Shown one piece after another: positions 16,912-25,821 of a stretch of DNA of 64,000 nucleotides. Within the stretch, counting starts at the first letter, position 1. Each line of letters begins with the position of its first letter. The DNA is taken from NCBI GenBank assembly GCA_900553945.1, contig USFR01000002.1, positions 124,001-188,000 of the forward strand, written 5' to 3'. This DNA comes from an uncultured Clostridium sp. GTDB lineage: Bacteria > Bacillota > Clostridia > TANB77 > CAG-508. Both the position numbers and the translations under genes were made by a program. The notes under the pieces were generated by a model that ran no database searches, was not told the origin of the DNA, and was given only the letters and a program-made list of their open reading frames with translations.

Positions 16912-17226
16912 ATGAAATATTTTGACACACCAGTTGAAGAACAAGAAACAACAATAAATATATCTTATAATGACGAAATTGTACAAGTATATACCAATAG
17001 AATTGATGTTATTAAAAAATTAACTAAAACAATTGGAAAACCTAGCAAGAGAGACAAAAAAGGAAAAACATATTGGATGGGAGCAACATGGAATATACCT
17101 TTTAAAGATATTTCATTAATTACATCAATTTTAAATAAAGAAGTATTTATAGATAAAAATTTTAAACCGAAAAAGAAAATTTCAGAGAATAAAGATGGAT
17201 TTGAGCAAATAGTAATAGATATATAG
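16912..17226 (+). CDS. Small protein of unknown function
   Basis: 104 residues, basic, no membrane segment. I do not recognise a family. It begins MKYFDTPVEEQETTINI behind an AAAGGTG ribosome site; the middle has KRDKKGKTYWMGATWNIPF, which suggests a small beta/alpha fold with an aromatic patch. Its position between a DUF1064 protein and a flavoprotein, with a close downstream neighbour (10 bases), suggests cotranscription. It could be a phage-derived partner of the DUF1064 protein; that is a guess from position only. Confidence 0.6.
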   Translation: MKYFDTPVEEQETTINISYNDEIVQVYTNRIDVIKKLTKTIGKPSKRDKKGKTYWMGATWNIPFKDISLITSILNKEVFIDKNFKPKKKISENKDGFEQIVIDI

Positions 17227-17236
17227 GAGGTTTATC

Positions 17237-17875
17237 ATGAAAGTTTTATTAGTAAATGGAAGTCCACATGAAAAAGGATGCACATATACAGCTTTAACAG
17301 AAGTCTGTAAAACATTAAATGAAGAAGGAATAGATACAGAGATTTTTTGGATTGGAATAAAACCAATATCAGGTTGTATTGCTTGTAAAAAATGTGCAGA
17401 GCTTGGAAAATGTGTATTCAACGATACAGTAAACGAATTTGTTGAAAAAGCAAAAGAAGCAGATGGATTTATTTTTGGAACACCAGTACATTACGCAGCA
17501 GCTTCAGGAGCTATTACATCATTTATGGATAGAGCATTTTATTCAGCTGGATGTAGTAAACAATCAGATATATTTAGATATAAACCAGCAAGCACAGTAG
17601 TATCAGCACGTAGAGCGGGAACGACAGCAACATATGATCAAATAAATAAATATTTTGGAATAACAGAAATGCCAATAATTTCATCAAGATATTGGAACAT
17701 GGTACATGGAGCAAAACCAGAAGATGTTTTGAAAGATGAAGAAGGAATGCAAGCGATGAGAATTTTAGGAAGAAATATGGCTTATTACTTAAAATGCATT
17801 GAAGTAGGAAAAAAAGCAGGTATAGAATTACCAAAAAGAGAAAAAACAATATTAACAAATTTTATTCAAGGATAG
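17237..17875 (+). CDS. NADPH-dependent FMN reductase / iron-sulfur flavoprotein
   Basis: 212 residues with a flavodoxin-like fold. KVLLVNGSPHEKGCTYTAL (residues 2-20) is the FMN phosphate-binding loop; GCIACKKCAELGKCVF (about 48-63) is a compact cysteine cluster as in iron-sulfur flavoproteins; GTPVHYAAASG and SARRAGTTAT follow. Enzymes of this kind reduce quinones, azo compounds or Fe-S partners. The ribosome site is TAGGAGG. The HipA-like kinase gene starts 7 bases after its stop. Confidence 0.82.
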   Translation: MKVLLVNGSPHEKGCTYTALTEVCKTLNEEGIDTEIFWIGIKPISGCIACKKCAELGKCVFNDTVNEFVEKAKEADGFIFGTPVHYAAASGAITSFMDRAFYSAGCSKQSDIFRYKPASTVVSARRAGTTATYDQINKYFGITEMPIISSRYWNMVHGAKPEDVLKDEEGMQAMRILGRNMAYYLKCIEVGKKAGIELPKREKTILTNFIQG

Positions 17876-17882
17876 TGAAAAT

Positions 17883-18854
17883 ATGAAATACGTTGGGAAG
17901 CCATTAAATCTAGAAAAATATGTAAAAGTGGATGATTATTCAAGAGAAAAAGGAATCTATAAATTTGAAGCTAAAAGACCAGAAAATGAGTTATCAAGAA
18001 AAAATCATAATTCCTTTTTCTTAAAGTTATCTAAATGGGATGCAGAGCAACATTTAGCTGAAATGCTTGGTTTTTTAATTGCAAAGAAAGTTGGTTTTAA
18101 AGTATGTGAAGCCGAAATGCTAAAAAGCCAAAGAGTGGGAACCCCATACTTTGATACTGGTGTACTAAGCTATGTAGAAAAAAATAAAAATGATGTTGTA
18201 ATGCTACCAACAGAAATGATAAATGAATACAGGAAAAGTATTGATTCAAAGCCAGAAGCAGATTGGATTTACAATATTGATGAAGTAATTAATGCAGCAT
18301 TTAAAAGAGTAACAGATAGACATAGACCTTACGAAGAATTTTTAAATTTTAAACAAGACTTTATAAACATGGTTGTGTATGATATAAAATTTGTAAATGC
18401 AGATAGAGTAGCAGATAATTGGATGATAAGAGAAGATAAAGAAAATGGAGAATTTGACATGTACCCAATGTTTGATAACGCTTCGGTTTTAGGCTTTGCA
18501 TCTCGCGGAATTCCAAGCATGAAAGATGAAGCAAAATATAGAGAAGAAGTAAAAGCAATGGAACAAAACAGACAATGTGCAATAATAACACCAGAATCAC
18601 AAATGATTAGTGAAATTGAAGAAGACTATCATTCAATGTTAAAGCACATGTTACGAACATATCCAGAACAAACTAAAAAAGCAATTAATGCAGTTAATAT
18701 ATTTACTAGAAGTGACTTGGAAAATATACTAGATGAAATAGAAGACATAACTCCAGAAAGAAAGAAATTCACATTAGACATATTTGATGAAAGAGATAAA
18801 GGATTTAGAGAATTTTGTAAAGAATATATGTCTAAAGACAAAGTTATAGAATAA
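17883..18854 (+). CDS. HipA-like kinase-domain protein
   Basis: 323 residues. The centre resembles the HipA/PI3K-like kinase core: a Lys-containing FFLKLS strand (about 41-46), EQHLAEMLGFLIAKKVG, then NADRVADNWMIRED (about 173-186), which fits the catalytic N-x-D-x-x-x-N pattern, and YPMFDNASVLG, which fits the metal-binding Asp. No HipB-like antitoxin is adjacent and the N-terminal HipA domain is missing, so this is not a classic toxin-antitoxin pair. It is more likely one of the stand-alone HipA-like kinases of Firmicutes with unknown substrate. Confidence 0.6.
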   Translation: MKYVGKPLNLEKYVKVDDYSREKGIYKFEAKRPENELSRKNHNSFFLKLSKWDAEQHLAEMLGFLIAKKVGFKVCEAEMLKSQRVGTPYFDTGVLSYVEKNKNDVVMLPTEMINEYRKSIDSKPEADWIYNIDEVINAAFKRVTDRHRPYEEFLNFKQDFINMVVYDIKFVNADRVADNWMIREDKENGEFDMYPMFDNASVLGFASRGIPSMKDEAKYREEVKAMEQNRQCAIITPESQMISEIEEDYHSMLKHMLRTYPEQTKKAINAVNIFTRSDLENILDEIEDITPERKKFTLDIFDERDKGFREFCKEYMSKDKVIE

Positions 18855-18876
18855 AAGACTTTAGCAAGGAGCAAAG

Positions 18877-19581
18877 ATGGGAGCCAAAGAAATTGTATAC
18901 AAGTTTTTTGAATTAGATAAAAAAGATAGAAAAATGTATATGTTACAAGTAGCAACAATAAGAACAGCTTTTATAGCATTGTTTAAATTAATATTTGGAA
19001 TAATTTATTCATCTGTATGGTTCTTGATTAACTCGATTTTTTATGGTATTTTAGCATACTCTAAGTTCAGATCAGTTAGAGATTATAGGAAAATAAAAAA
19101 AATAAGAGATAGAAGAGCCAGAAGAAGAATAGCATATAACAATTATCTATACAATGGTTGGCTCTTAGCTTTGCTTGGTGTTGCATACCTTGTAATCAAT
19201 TTTATAATATTTAAAACTGGGAAAACGCACAACAATTTAGATGGATATTTAATAATTATAGTTGCACTAATATCATATTTTAGTTTAACAACAGCAATAA
19301 TAGAAACTATAAAATATAAAAGAAAAAAAGATCCAATCGTTTCTGCTGCATGTCAAGGAAACATTGCTAAAGCTCTAACATCAATAGTGCTAACACAGGT
19401 TGCGATATTGGACGAATTTTCAAGCAACATAAATAGAATAAAAATTGATTGTGTAACAGGAATGATAGTCGGATTTGTAATCATATTACTAGGTTTAAGA
19501 ATGGTAATTAAAATAACCAAAGAAGATAAAAAATATTTAATAGAACCACGAAAAAGCAATCAGAAGTTTGACAAAGTTTGA
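18877..19581 (+). CDS. Multi-pass membrane protein of unknown function
   Basis: 234 residues. Membrane segments are visible at about 30-65 (two), 90-112, 122-142 and 190-208, with a very basic loop (KIKKIRDRRARRRI, about 72-85). I do not recognise a family. It follows the HipA-like gene by 22 bases behind CAAGGAG and ends in a charged tail. The promoter of the downstream MATE operon (TTGACA) lies inside its last codons. Confidence 0.6.
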   Translation: MGAKEIVYKFFELDKKDRKMYMLQVATIRTAFIALFKLIFGIIYSSVWFLINSIFYGILAYSKFRSVRDYRKIKKIRDRRARRRIAYNNYLYNGWLLALLGVAYLVINFIIFKTGKTHNNLDGYLIIIVALISYFSLTTAIIETIKYKRKKDPIVSAACQGNIAKALTSIVLTQVAILDEFSSNINRIKIDCVTGMIVGFVIILLGLRMVIKITKEDKKYLIEPRKSNQKFDKV

Positions 19582-19596
19582 AATAATTGGTATAAT
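19568..19596 (+). promoter_or_regulatory. Consensus sigma-A promoter before the MATE leader
   Basis: TTGACA (19568-19573), exactly 17 bases, TATAAT (19591-19596). This is a perfect consensus. The -35 box overlaps the 3' end of the membrane protein gene. Confidence 0.85.
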
Positions 19597-19599
19597 TAA

Positions 19600-19686
19600 C
19601 ATTACTTGTGTAATGGAAACGCACATTCTTTGGGAGCAAAGAATGATAACGAACAACACTATTTATTGATAGTGTTGCTTTTTTGC
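19600..19686 (+). promoter_or_regulatory. Candidate guanidine-IV (mepA-type) riboswitch and terminator
   Basis: The leader starts with ATTAC-TTGT-GTAAT, then GGAAACGCA, then CATTCTTT-GGGAGC-AAAGAATG, and ends in a terminator (CAACACTAT with ATAGTGTTG, followed by CTTTTTT, to about 19685). TGTGT of the first hairpin can alternatively pair with ACGCA. Two small hairpins plus terminator ahead of a MATE gene in a clostridial genome fits the guanidine-IV class, which is named for mepA-type MATE genes. I cannot check the consensus base by base, so the ligand assignment is tentative; that this is a regulated attenuator is much safer. Confidence 0.6.
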
Positions 19687-19763
19687 GCTCAGCAGATATA
19701 AGCTTTCCATAGGTAAAAAATAAAGTAAAAAGCGGAATAAAATATGTAGAGAGGAGAGAAAAA

Positions 19764-21755
19764 GTGGAAGTAGAAGAAAATATACTAGGAAAAGAAAAAA
19801 TAGGAAAATTAATGAGAAAATTTTCAATACCATGTATTATATCAATGTTAGTAAATTCATTATATAACATTGTTGACCAAATTTTCATTGGTTGGGGTGT
19901 TGGATACTTAGGAAATGGTGCAACAAACATTGTATTCCCATTAAATATGATATGTTTGGCATTTGCATTAATGGTAGGCGATGGTACATCAGCTTACCTA
20001 AGTTTAAAACTTGGAGAGAAGAAAAAAGACGAAGCTAAAAGAGGCGTAGCCAACGGAATAATGACATCAATAATTATTTCAGTAATATTCTTTATTGTAA
20101 TTATTGCATTATTGCCACAATTATTAAACTTATTTGGTTGCACAGATAAGATTAGACCATATGCATTAGACTATGGATTTGTTATTGCACTTGGACTACC
20201 ATTTATGATGGTTGGAACAACATTAAATTCAGTAATTAGAGCAGATGGAAGTCCAAAATATTCAATGGTATCAATGGTTTCAGGAGCTTTATTAAATACA
20301 ATTCTAGATCCAATTTTTATATTTGTATTTAACATGGGAGTTAAAGGAGCAGCTATTGCAACAATAGTCAGCCAAATCTTAACGTTCATCTTAAATATTT
20401 GTTACATAAAAAGATTTAAGTCAGTAAAATTAGATAAAAAAGATTTTAAATTAAAAGGAAAAACAATAGGAAAATTAATATCATTAGGAATAAGTAGTTT
20501 CATTACTCAAATGAGTATTGTATTTGTAATGGCTACAGAAAATAACATGTTAAAAAAATGCGGAGCAAATTCTGAATTCGGTTCGGAAATACCCATAACA
20601 GTACTAGGAATAGTCATGAAGATTAGCCAAATACTTAATAGCATAATACTTGGAATTGCTGTAGGAGCGCAACCAATAATAGGATATAATTATGGTGCAG
20701 GAAAGAATGAAAGAGTAAAAGAAACCCTAAAAAAAGTACTTGGATTAAGTGTTATAGTAAGTACAATAGCATTTATTTTATTCCAAACAATACCTGATAA
20801 ATTAATAGCTATATTTGGTAGCGGAGATGAAAAGTATATTGAATTTGCATGCTTAGCTTTTAGAACATATTTAATGTTATGCATATTCAATGGAATTCAA
20901 ATTCCTTCAGGAATATTTTTTCAAGCAATTGGAAAAAGTACAATTAGTGCGATATTATCAATATCAAGACAAATAGTTTTATTAATACCAGCTATGATAA
21001 TATTAGGAAACGTTTTTGGAGTACATGGAGTATTATCAGCAGGTCCAATAGCAGATGGAATAGCATTTGTCATAGCACTTACATTAATAATTCGTGAAGT
21101 TAGAAAATTAGGAAAAACAACACAAACAAGTAAAGCTTTAGAAAACGATTCAAAAGTTGAAAAAACATCACAAGATAAAATAATAATAACTGTTTCAAGA
21201 GAATATGGTTCAGGTGGAAGATATGTAGCTAAAATATTAGCTGAAAAATTAGGAATAAAATTTTATGATAAAGAGATAATAACAAAATTAGCTAAAGAAA
21301 CTGGATTATCAGAAGAATATATAGAAGAAAATGAACAAAAAAGGACAGCATTAGCCAACTTAGAAACAGACCAAGTTACAGGACTCTCAACAAGAGATGA
21401 ATTGTTCATAAAAGAATCAGAATTAATAAAGAAATTAGCTAAAAAGGATTCTTGTGTAATAGTAGGAAGATGTGCAGATTTTATAATGAAAGATAATAAG
21501 AATGCAGTAAAAGTATTTATCTACAGCAATATGGAAGATAAAATTAAAAGAGTAAATAAATTTTATGGAGTTGATAAAGAAAAAGCTGAAAAAGAAATTA
21601 AAAATACGGATAAGCAAAGAGCAAATCACTATAAACACTATACAGACAGAGAATGGAAGGAATATTCAAACTATGACATATGTATAAATAGTGATACACT
21701 TGGAGTTGAAAAATCTGCAGACGTTATTTACAATATGATTCAAAACAGAAAATAA
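19764..21755 (+). CDS. MATE efflux transporter fused to cytidylate-kinase-like domain
   Basis: 663 residues. Residues 1-450 are a MATE exporter of about twelve helices (FSIPCIISMLVNSLYNIVDQIFIG at the start; GAQPIIGYNYGAGK in the second half). After a short linker comes a P-loop domain (about 472-660) starting ITVSREYGSGGRYVAKILA, then KLGIKFYDKEII and IVGRCADFI, which is the cytidylate-kinase-like family PF13189. The reading frame is continuous. Translation starts at GTG 19764 with GAGGAG 7 bases upstream. It has its own promoter, attenuator and terminator. The kinase domain could sense or modify a nucleotide-like ligand; its role in a transporter is unknown. Confidence 0.88.
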   Translation: MEVEENILGKEKIGKLMRKFSIPCIISMLVNSLYNIVDQIFIGWGVGYLGNGATNIVFPLNMICLAFALMVGDGTSAYLSLKLGEKKKDEAKRGVANGIMTSIIISVIFFIVIIALLPQLLNLFGCTDKIRPYALDYGFVIALGLPFMMVGTTLNSVIRADGSPKYSMVSMVSGALLNTILDPIFIFVFNMGVKGAAIATIVSQILTFILNICYIKRFKSVKLDKKDFKLKGKTIGKLISLGISSFITQMSIVFVMATENNMLKKCGANSEFGSEIPITVLGIVMKISQILNSIILGIAVGAQPIIGYNYGAGKNERVKETLKKVLGLSVIVSTIAFILFQTIPDKLIAIFGSGDEKYIEFACLAFRTYLMLCIFNGIQIPSGIFFQAIGKSTISAILSISRQIVLLIPAMIILGNVFGVHGVLSAGPIADGIAFVIALTLIIREVRKLGKTTQTSKALENDSKVEKTSQDKIIITVSREYGSGGRYVAKILAEKLGIKFYDKEIITKLAKETGLSEEYIEENEQKRTALANLETDQVTGLSTRDELFIKESELIKKLAKKDSCVIVGRCADFIMKDNKNAVKVFIYSNMEDKIKRVNKFYGVDKEKAEKEIKNTDKQRANHYKHYTDREWKEYSNYDICINSDTLGVEKSADVIYNMIQNRK

Positions 21756-21785
21756 TTATAATAGTTTTATTACAAAAATTATAAA

Positions 21786-21832
21786 AAAGAACAAATCTGA
21801 AAATTTTAAAATAATTTAGATTTGTTCTTTTT
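21786..21832 (+). terminator. Terminator of the MATE gene
   Basis: AAAGAACAAATCT (21786-21798) pairs with AGATTTGTTCTTT (21818-21830), followed by a T run. Confidence 0.85.
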
Positions 21833-21964
21833 TTATATAACAGGAAAGTTATATAAAACTATATTAAGCAGAAAATTTATTGCATATATTTTCGCACGTG
21901 AACCAAAACGCGGACTACAAAATGCTGTAGTTTGCGCCAATGTTATTAATGCCAGCTTTTGTTC
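21833..21964 (+). repeat. Second copy of the aggaagttc intergenic repeat
   Basis: After the terminator comes ATATAACAGGAAAGTTATATAAAAC, a decayed version of the hairpin at 16263. It is followed by blocks aligning with 16306-16412: TTGCATATATTTTCGCACG, then ACGCGGACTACAAAATG, AATGTTATTAATGCC and CTTTTGTTCT. The copy ends directly at the stop codon of the tetR gene on the other strand. Confidence 0.55.
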
Positions 21965-22573
21965 TCAGCTCAATAAATCTTCAATAGTTTTTATTGTTAT
22001 ATCTGTCATAATATCATAATTCATTTCCTTATGTTTATGATATACAATCTCGTGGCAAAGGTCATCAATCAAATGTATCACTATATGAACTTTTTCTGAA
22101 AGATTTTCTTGTGAAAATCCATTTTGCAATAGCAAGTTTGTAATAGAATTAGTCATCACTATTTCATGTTCATGAAAATATTTTGCAATCTCTTTATCTG
22201 AATGTGTCATAGCCATTATTTCTTCGTGAGCTTCTTGAGAAAGCTTGTGATTTTCTATAAATTTTGTAATCATTGTTCTAAGGATTTTATCTAAATCTTT
22301 TTTTTCAAATTTTGTTGTTGCAATATTTAGCATAGGATAGAAAATGTCAGATGCATATTTTTCAACACCTGCAATTAAAATATCATGTTTATCTTTAAAA
22401 TATTGATATATAATTCCAGTTGAAACACCTGCGGATTTAGCAATTTCAGCTGTATTCGTATTATAGTAACCCTTCTGACATATTAAATCAAATCCAGCAT
22501 TTATAATTTTTTCTTTCTTTTCAATTGAACGTTTTTGAACAGGTTCTCTAATTTCATTCTCAGTCATTCGCAA
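21965..22573 (-). CDS. TetR family repressor
   Basis: About 202 residues. The N-terminal helix-turn-helix is clear: KKEKIINAGFDLICQKGYYNTNTAEIAKSAGVSTG then IIYQYFKDKHDIL. The C-terminal ligand domain is helical. An AAAGGAG ribosome site lies 6 bases before a TTG at 22573; an ATG two codons later (22567) is the other possible start. It is divergent from an ABC exporter operon, and two matching palindromes lie in the shared gap, so it very probably represses that operon and itself. The inducer is unknown. Confidence 0.88.
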   Translation of the reverse strand: MRMTENEIREPVQKRSIEKKEKIINAGFDLICQKGYYNTNTAEIAKSAGVSTGIIYQYFKDKHDILIAGVEKYASDIFYPMLNIATTKFEKKDLDKILRTMITKFIENHKLSQEAHEEIMAMTHSDKEIAKYFHEHEIVMTNSITNLLLQNGFSQENLSEKVHIVIHLIDDLCHEIVYHKHKEMNYDIMTDITIKTIEDLLS

Positions 22574-22639
22574 ATAAAACTCCTTTGTATTAGTTTTAGC
22601 AATTAACATTATAATATCAAATAAAATTAAAGTCAATTA

Positions 22640-22659
22640 ATATGAAATTTGTTTCATAT
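22640..22659. promoter_or_regulatory. TetR operator O1
   Basis: ATATGAAA-TTTG-TTTCATAT, a perfect 20-base palindrome directly upstream of the -35 box of the ABC operon and in front of tetR. Confidence 0.8.
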
Positions 22660-22664
22660 TTCCA

Positions 22665-22693
22665 TTGACAATTAAATGTTAAATAAATATAAT
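22665..22693 (+). promoter_or_regulatory. Consensus promoter of the ABC exporter operon
   Basis: TTGACA (22665-22670), 17-base spacer, TATAAT (22688-22693). It is flanked on both sides by the palindromic operators. Confidence 0.88.
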
Positions 22694-22702
22694 ATTTTTG
22701 AA

Positions 22703-22722
22703 ATGTGAAATAAGTTTCATAT
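22703..22722. promoter_or_regulatory. TetR operator O2
   Basis: ATGTGAAA-TAAG-TTTCATAT has the same half-sites and 4-base spacing as O1, with one mismatch. It lies just after the predicted transcription start, where bound repressor would block initiation or clearance. Confidence 0.8.
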
Positions 22723-22742
22723 AACTTAGAAAGGAATGAGAT

Positions 22743-23453
22743 ATGGAAAACATAGTTGAAATCAAAAAATTAAGTAAAGTCTACAAAACAGGAGAACAAG
22801 AATTTAAAGCATTAGACAATATAGACTTACAAATAGAAAAAGGAAAATTTGTTGTTGTCCTTGGACCATCAGGAGCCGGAAAATCAACACTATTGAACTT
22901 AATAGGAGGAATGGATACTCCAAGTAGTGGAAGCATAAAAATTGATGGAGAAGATATATCAAAATACAACGATACAAAACTAAGCGAATATAGAGCTGAA
23001 AATATAGGATTTATTTTTCAATTCTATAACATACTTCCAACATTAACTGTTTTAGAAAATGTTGAATTAATTAAAGACGTTGTAAAAGAAGGAACAGACA
23101 GCAAAGAAGCAATAAAAGCAGTTGGACTTGAAAAACATATGAACAAATTTCCAAGCCAATTATCAGGAGGGGAACAACAAAGAGTTTCAATTGCAAGAGC
23201 AATTGCTAAAAATCCAAAACTTTTATTATGTGACGAACCAACAGGAGCCCTTGATTCAAAAACTGGTGTAGAAATATTAAAATTATTAAAGAAACAATGC
23301 GATGGAAATAACGGAGCAAACACAGTAATAATAGTAACACACAACAGTTTATTTGCCGAAATTGCAGACACAGTAATTAGAGTAAAAAACGGAAAAATAG
23401 AAAGTGTAACTGCAAATGAAAATCCTAAAAAGATTGATGAGGTGAAATGGTAA
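22743..23453 (+). CDS. ABC transporter ATPase (MacB/LolD type)
   Basis: 236 residues. Walker A GPSGAGKST (about 40-48), Q-loop FIFQFYNI, signature LSGGEQQRVSIARA, Walker B LLLCDEPTGALD and the H-loop THN are all intact. This is the exporter subfamily that pairs with FtsX-type permeases. The partner permease starts 1 base after the stop. Expression is predicted to be controlled by the divergent TetR repressor. Confidence 0.92.
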   Translation: MENIVEIKKLSKVYKTGEQEFKALDNIDLQIEKGKFVVVLGPSGAGKSTLLNLIGGMDTPSSGSIKIDGEDISKYNDTKLSEYRAENIGFIFQFYNILPTLTVLENVELIKDVVKEGTDSKEAIKAVGLEKHMNKFPSQLSGGEQQRVSIARAIAKNPKLLLCDEPTGALDSKTGVEILKLLKKQCDGNNGANTVIIVTHNSLFAEIADTVIRVKNGKIESVTANENPKKIDEVKW

Positions 23454-23454
23454 A

Positions 23455-25821
23455 ATGTTAAAAAAGAAAATGATTCGTGATATGAAATTAAATAAATCAC
23501 AATTTATAGCAATCTTTTTAATGGTATTTTTAGGAGTATTCGCATATTGCGGAGTCCGCTCATATATGGGAGGAATGACAGAGTCAGCAAATAAATTTTA
23601 CTCAGAATGTAATTTAGAAGATTTAACAGTTATGGGAGAAAATTTTACACAGGATGATTTAAACAAAATTAAATCAATAAAAAATGTAAAAGATGCAGAA
23701 AGAAAATTAACAATTAGAACAACAGTAGATTCACATGAAGAAAAAACAATGGAATTAAGTTTTATTGAATCTAATAATATTTCAAAATTCTATATTATTG
23801 ATGGAGAAGAATTTTCTAAAGATAAAGCTGGAATATGGCTAGATAACTTTTATGCAGAAAAAAATAATGTAAAAGTTGGAGATACAATAACTTTAAAATA
23901 TGATGGCACAAAAATAACAGAAAAAGTACTTGGTCTAATAAATGTACCAGATCATGTATATGATGTAAAAGACGAAGCATCACTTTTCCCAGACCATACA
24001 GATTTCGGATTTGCATATGTATCAATAAATGAATTCCCACAAGACTACATTAAACAATCTGTAATGAAAAAAATGAATATAGATGGTGAAGAAATTTTTG
24101 ATTCAGTTGTAAAGAATTTTAATTACAAAGATTATCTTACATTTAACTATGTAATGGTTGATGTAAATGAAGAAAGCAATAAAGACCAAGTAAAATCTGA
24201 TATTGAAAATGAAGTTAACTCAGCATTAGCAGTTACTGATATTAAAGATTCAGTATCATATTCAATATATCAAGGAGAAATTGAAGAAGGAGAAACATAT
24301 GTAGGTGTATTTACTGGACTATTTCTATTTATAGCAATATTATCAGTAATAACAACAATGACAAGAGTAGTAAAAAAACAGAGAGTTCAAATTGGAACAC
24401 TAAAAGCATTAGGATTTAAAAATGGAAAAATAACAGCACACTACGTTGGATATGGATTCTGGATATCAGTATTAGCAGGAATTGTAGGATTCATAGCAGG
24501 ACCATTACTAATTGGAACAATGTTTATAAAAATGGAAATGTCTTATTTTGAAGTTCCAAATGGAAGAGCTGTTGTAGAAGATAGTAGTGTAATAGTTGTA
24601 CTAGTTTCAATACTAATTATATCATTAGTAACGTATTTAACATGTAGATCAGAATTAAAAGAATCACCAGCAGAAACATTAAGAGAAAAAATGCCAACTG
24701 TAAAAGGAAGCAAATTCACATCAAAAGGTATATTCAAAAAAATGAAATTCTCAAGCAAGTGGAATCTAAGAGATATCCTAAGAAATAAAATGAGAACTTT
24801 AATGGGAATAGTAGGAATAACAAGCTGTACAATGATACTAACATGTGCATTTGGATTAAAAGATACAATGAACAATTTCATAGAATGGCAATTCGAAGAC
24901 CTATATAATTTTGATTATAAATTATCATTAAAAGCAGATTATACAGATGAACAATTCAAAAAATTAACAGACGAATATGGAACTGAAACATCAGAAACAT
25001 TAGGTATTGAAATTGAAAATGGAGACAAGAAAGAAGCAAACAATGCTTTCGTAGATGATAGCAATGGATATATAAGATTTACAGATGGAGACAGAAAATA
25101 TGTAGATTTAAAAGATGATGGAGTTTTCGTAACAAGAAAATTAGCACAAAACAAAGGGTATAAAGTAGGAGATACAATCAGATGGCATGTTTATGGAGAT
25201 GATACATATCACGAAAGCAAAATTGTTGGATTAGATAGTGATCCACAAAATCAAAATATAAAAATGACAAGAAAGTATTTAGAATCACTAGGAATAACAT
25301 ATAGAGCAGATAGTTTATATACCAACCAAAATTTAAAAGATGTTAAAGATATAGATGGAGTAGAAGTAATACAAGATAAAGTTGCAATAAGAAGCGGAAT
25401 GAACAATATGCTAAACACAATGCAAACAATGATTGTTTTATTAATTGTAATTGCATCACTACTTGGAATTGTAATAATTTATAATTTAGGTGTATTATCA
25501 TTCTCAGAAAAGCAATACCAATTTGCAACATTAAAAGTATTAGGATTTAAAAATAAACAAATAAGAAAAATTTATATAAAGCAAAATAACTGGATAACAA
25601 TTATATCAATAATAATTGGATTACCAGCAGGATTTTTCTTAGCAGATTATATTTTTAAAATGGCAATTGCAGAAACATATGATATGCCAGCACACATAAA
25701 TACATTATCATATATATATGCATTAATAGGAACAGCATTAGTATCAATATTCTCATCATATATATTAGCTAAGAAAGTGAATAAGATAGATATGGTAACA
25801 AGTTTAAAAGGAAATGAATAA
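23455..25821 (+). CDS. FtsX/MacB-type ABC permease
   Basis: 788 residues. One N-terminal helix (about 14-34) is followed by an extracellular domain, then three helices near 280-400, a second region with a helix near 455-475 and another extracellular domain, and three C-terminal helices (about 655-780). This duplicated FtsX layout is typical of Firmicutes peptide or antibiotic exporters. A conserved IGTLKALGFKNGKI, repeated near the C-terminus as FATLKVLGFKNKQI, marks the coupling helices that contact the ATPase. The mutL start codon overlaps its stop by one base (TAATG). Confidence 0.88.
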   Translation: MLKKKMIRDMKLNKSQFIAIFLMVFLGVFAYCGVRSYMGGMTESANKFYSECNLEDLTVMGENFTQDDLNKIKSIKNVKDAERKLTIRTTVDSHEEKTMELSFIESNNISKFYIIDGEEFSKDKAGIWLDNFYAEKNNVKVGDTITLKYDGTKITEKVLGLINVPDHVYDVKDEASLFPDHTDFGFAYVSINEFPQDYIKQSVMKKMNIDGEEIFDSVVKNFNYKDYLTFNYVMVDVNEESNKDQVKSDIENEVNSALAVTDIKDSVSYSIYQGEIEEGETYVGVFTGLFLFIAILSVITTMTRVVKKQRVQIGTLKALGFKNGKITAHYVGYGFWISVLAGIVGFIAGPLLIGTMFIKMEMSYFEVPNGRAVVEDSSVIVVLVSILIISLVTYLTCRSELKESPAETLREKMPTVKGSKFTSKGIFKKMKFSSKWNLRDILRNKMRTLMGIVGITSCTMILTCAFGLKDTMNNFIEWQFEDLYNFDYKLSLKADYTDEQFKKLTDEYGTETSETLGIEIENGDKKEANNAFVDDSNGYIRFTDGDRKYVDLKDDGVFVTRKLAQNKGYKVGDTIRWHVYGDDTYHESKIVGLDSDPQNQNIKMTRKYLESLGITYRADSLYTNQNLKDVKDIDGVEVIQDKVAIRSGMNNMLNTMQTMIVLLIVIASLLGIVIIYNLGVLSFSEKQYQFATLKVLGFKNKQIRKIYIKQNNWITIISIIIGLPAGFFLADYIFKMAIAETYDMPAHINTLSYIYALIGTALVSIFSSYILAKKVNKIDMVTSLKGNE

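Noticed and set aside
16505..17226. Prophage remnant
   Set aside because: Only one phage-associated family (DUF1064) is visible; no integrase, structural genes or attachment-site repeats are nearby.
17883..18854. HipBA toxin-antitoxin system
   Set aside because: The kinase-like domain is present but no HipB-like DNA-binding gene is adjacent and the HipA N-terminal domain is missing.
21822..22019. 65-codon plus-strand open frame after the MATE terminator
   Set aside because: It runs through the intergenic repeat and into the antisense of tetR; no ribosome site and no family-like sequence.
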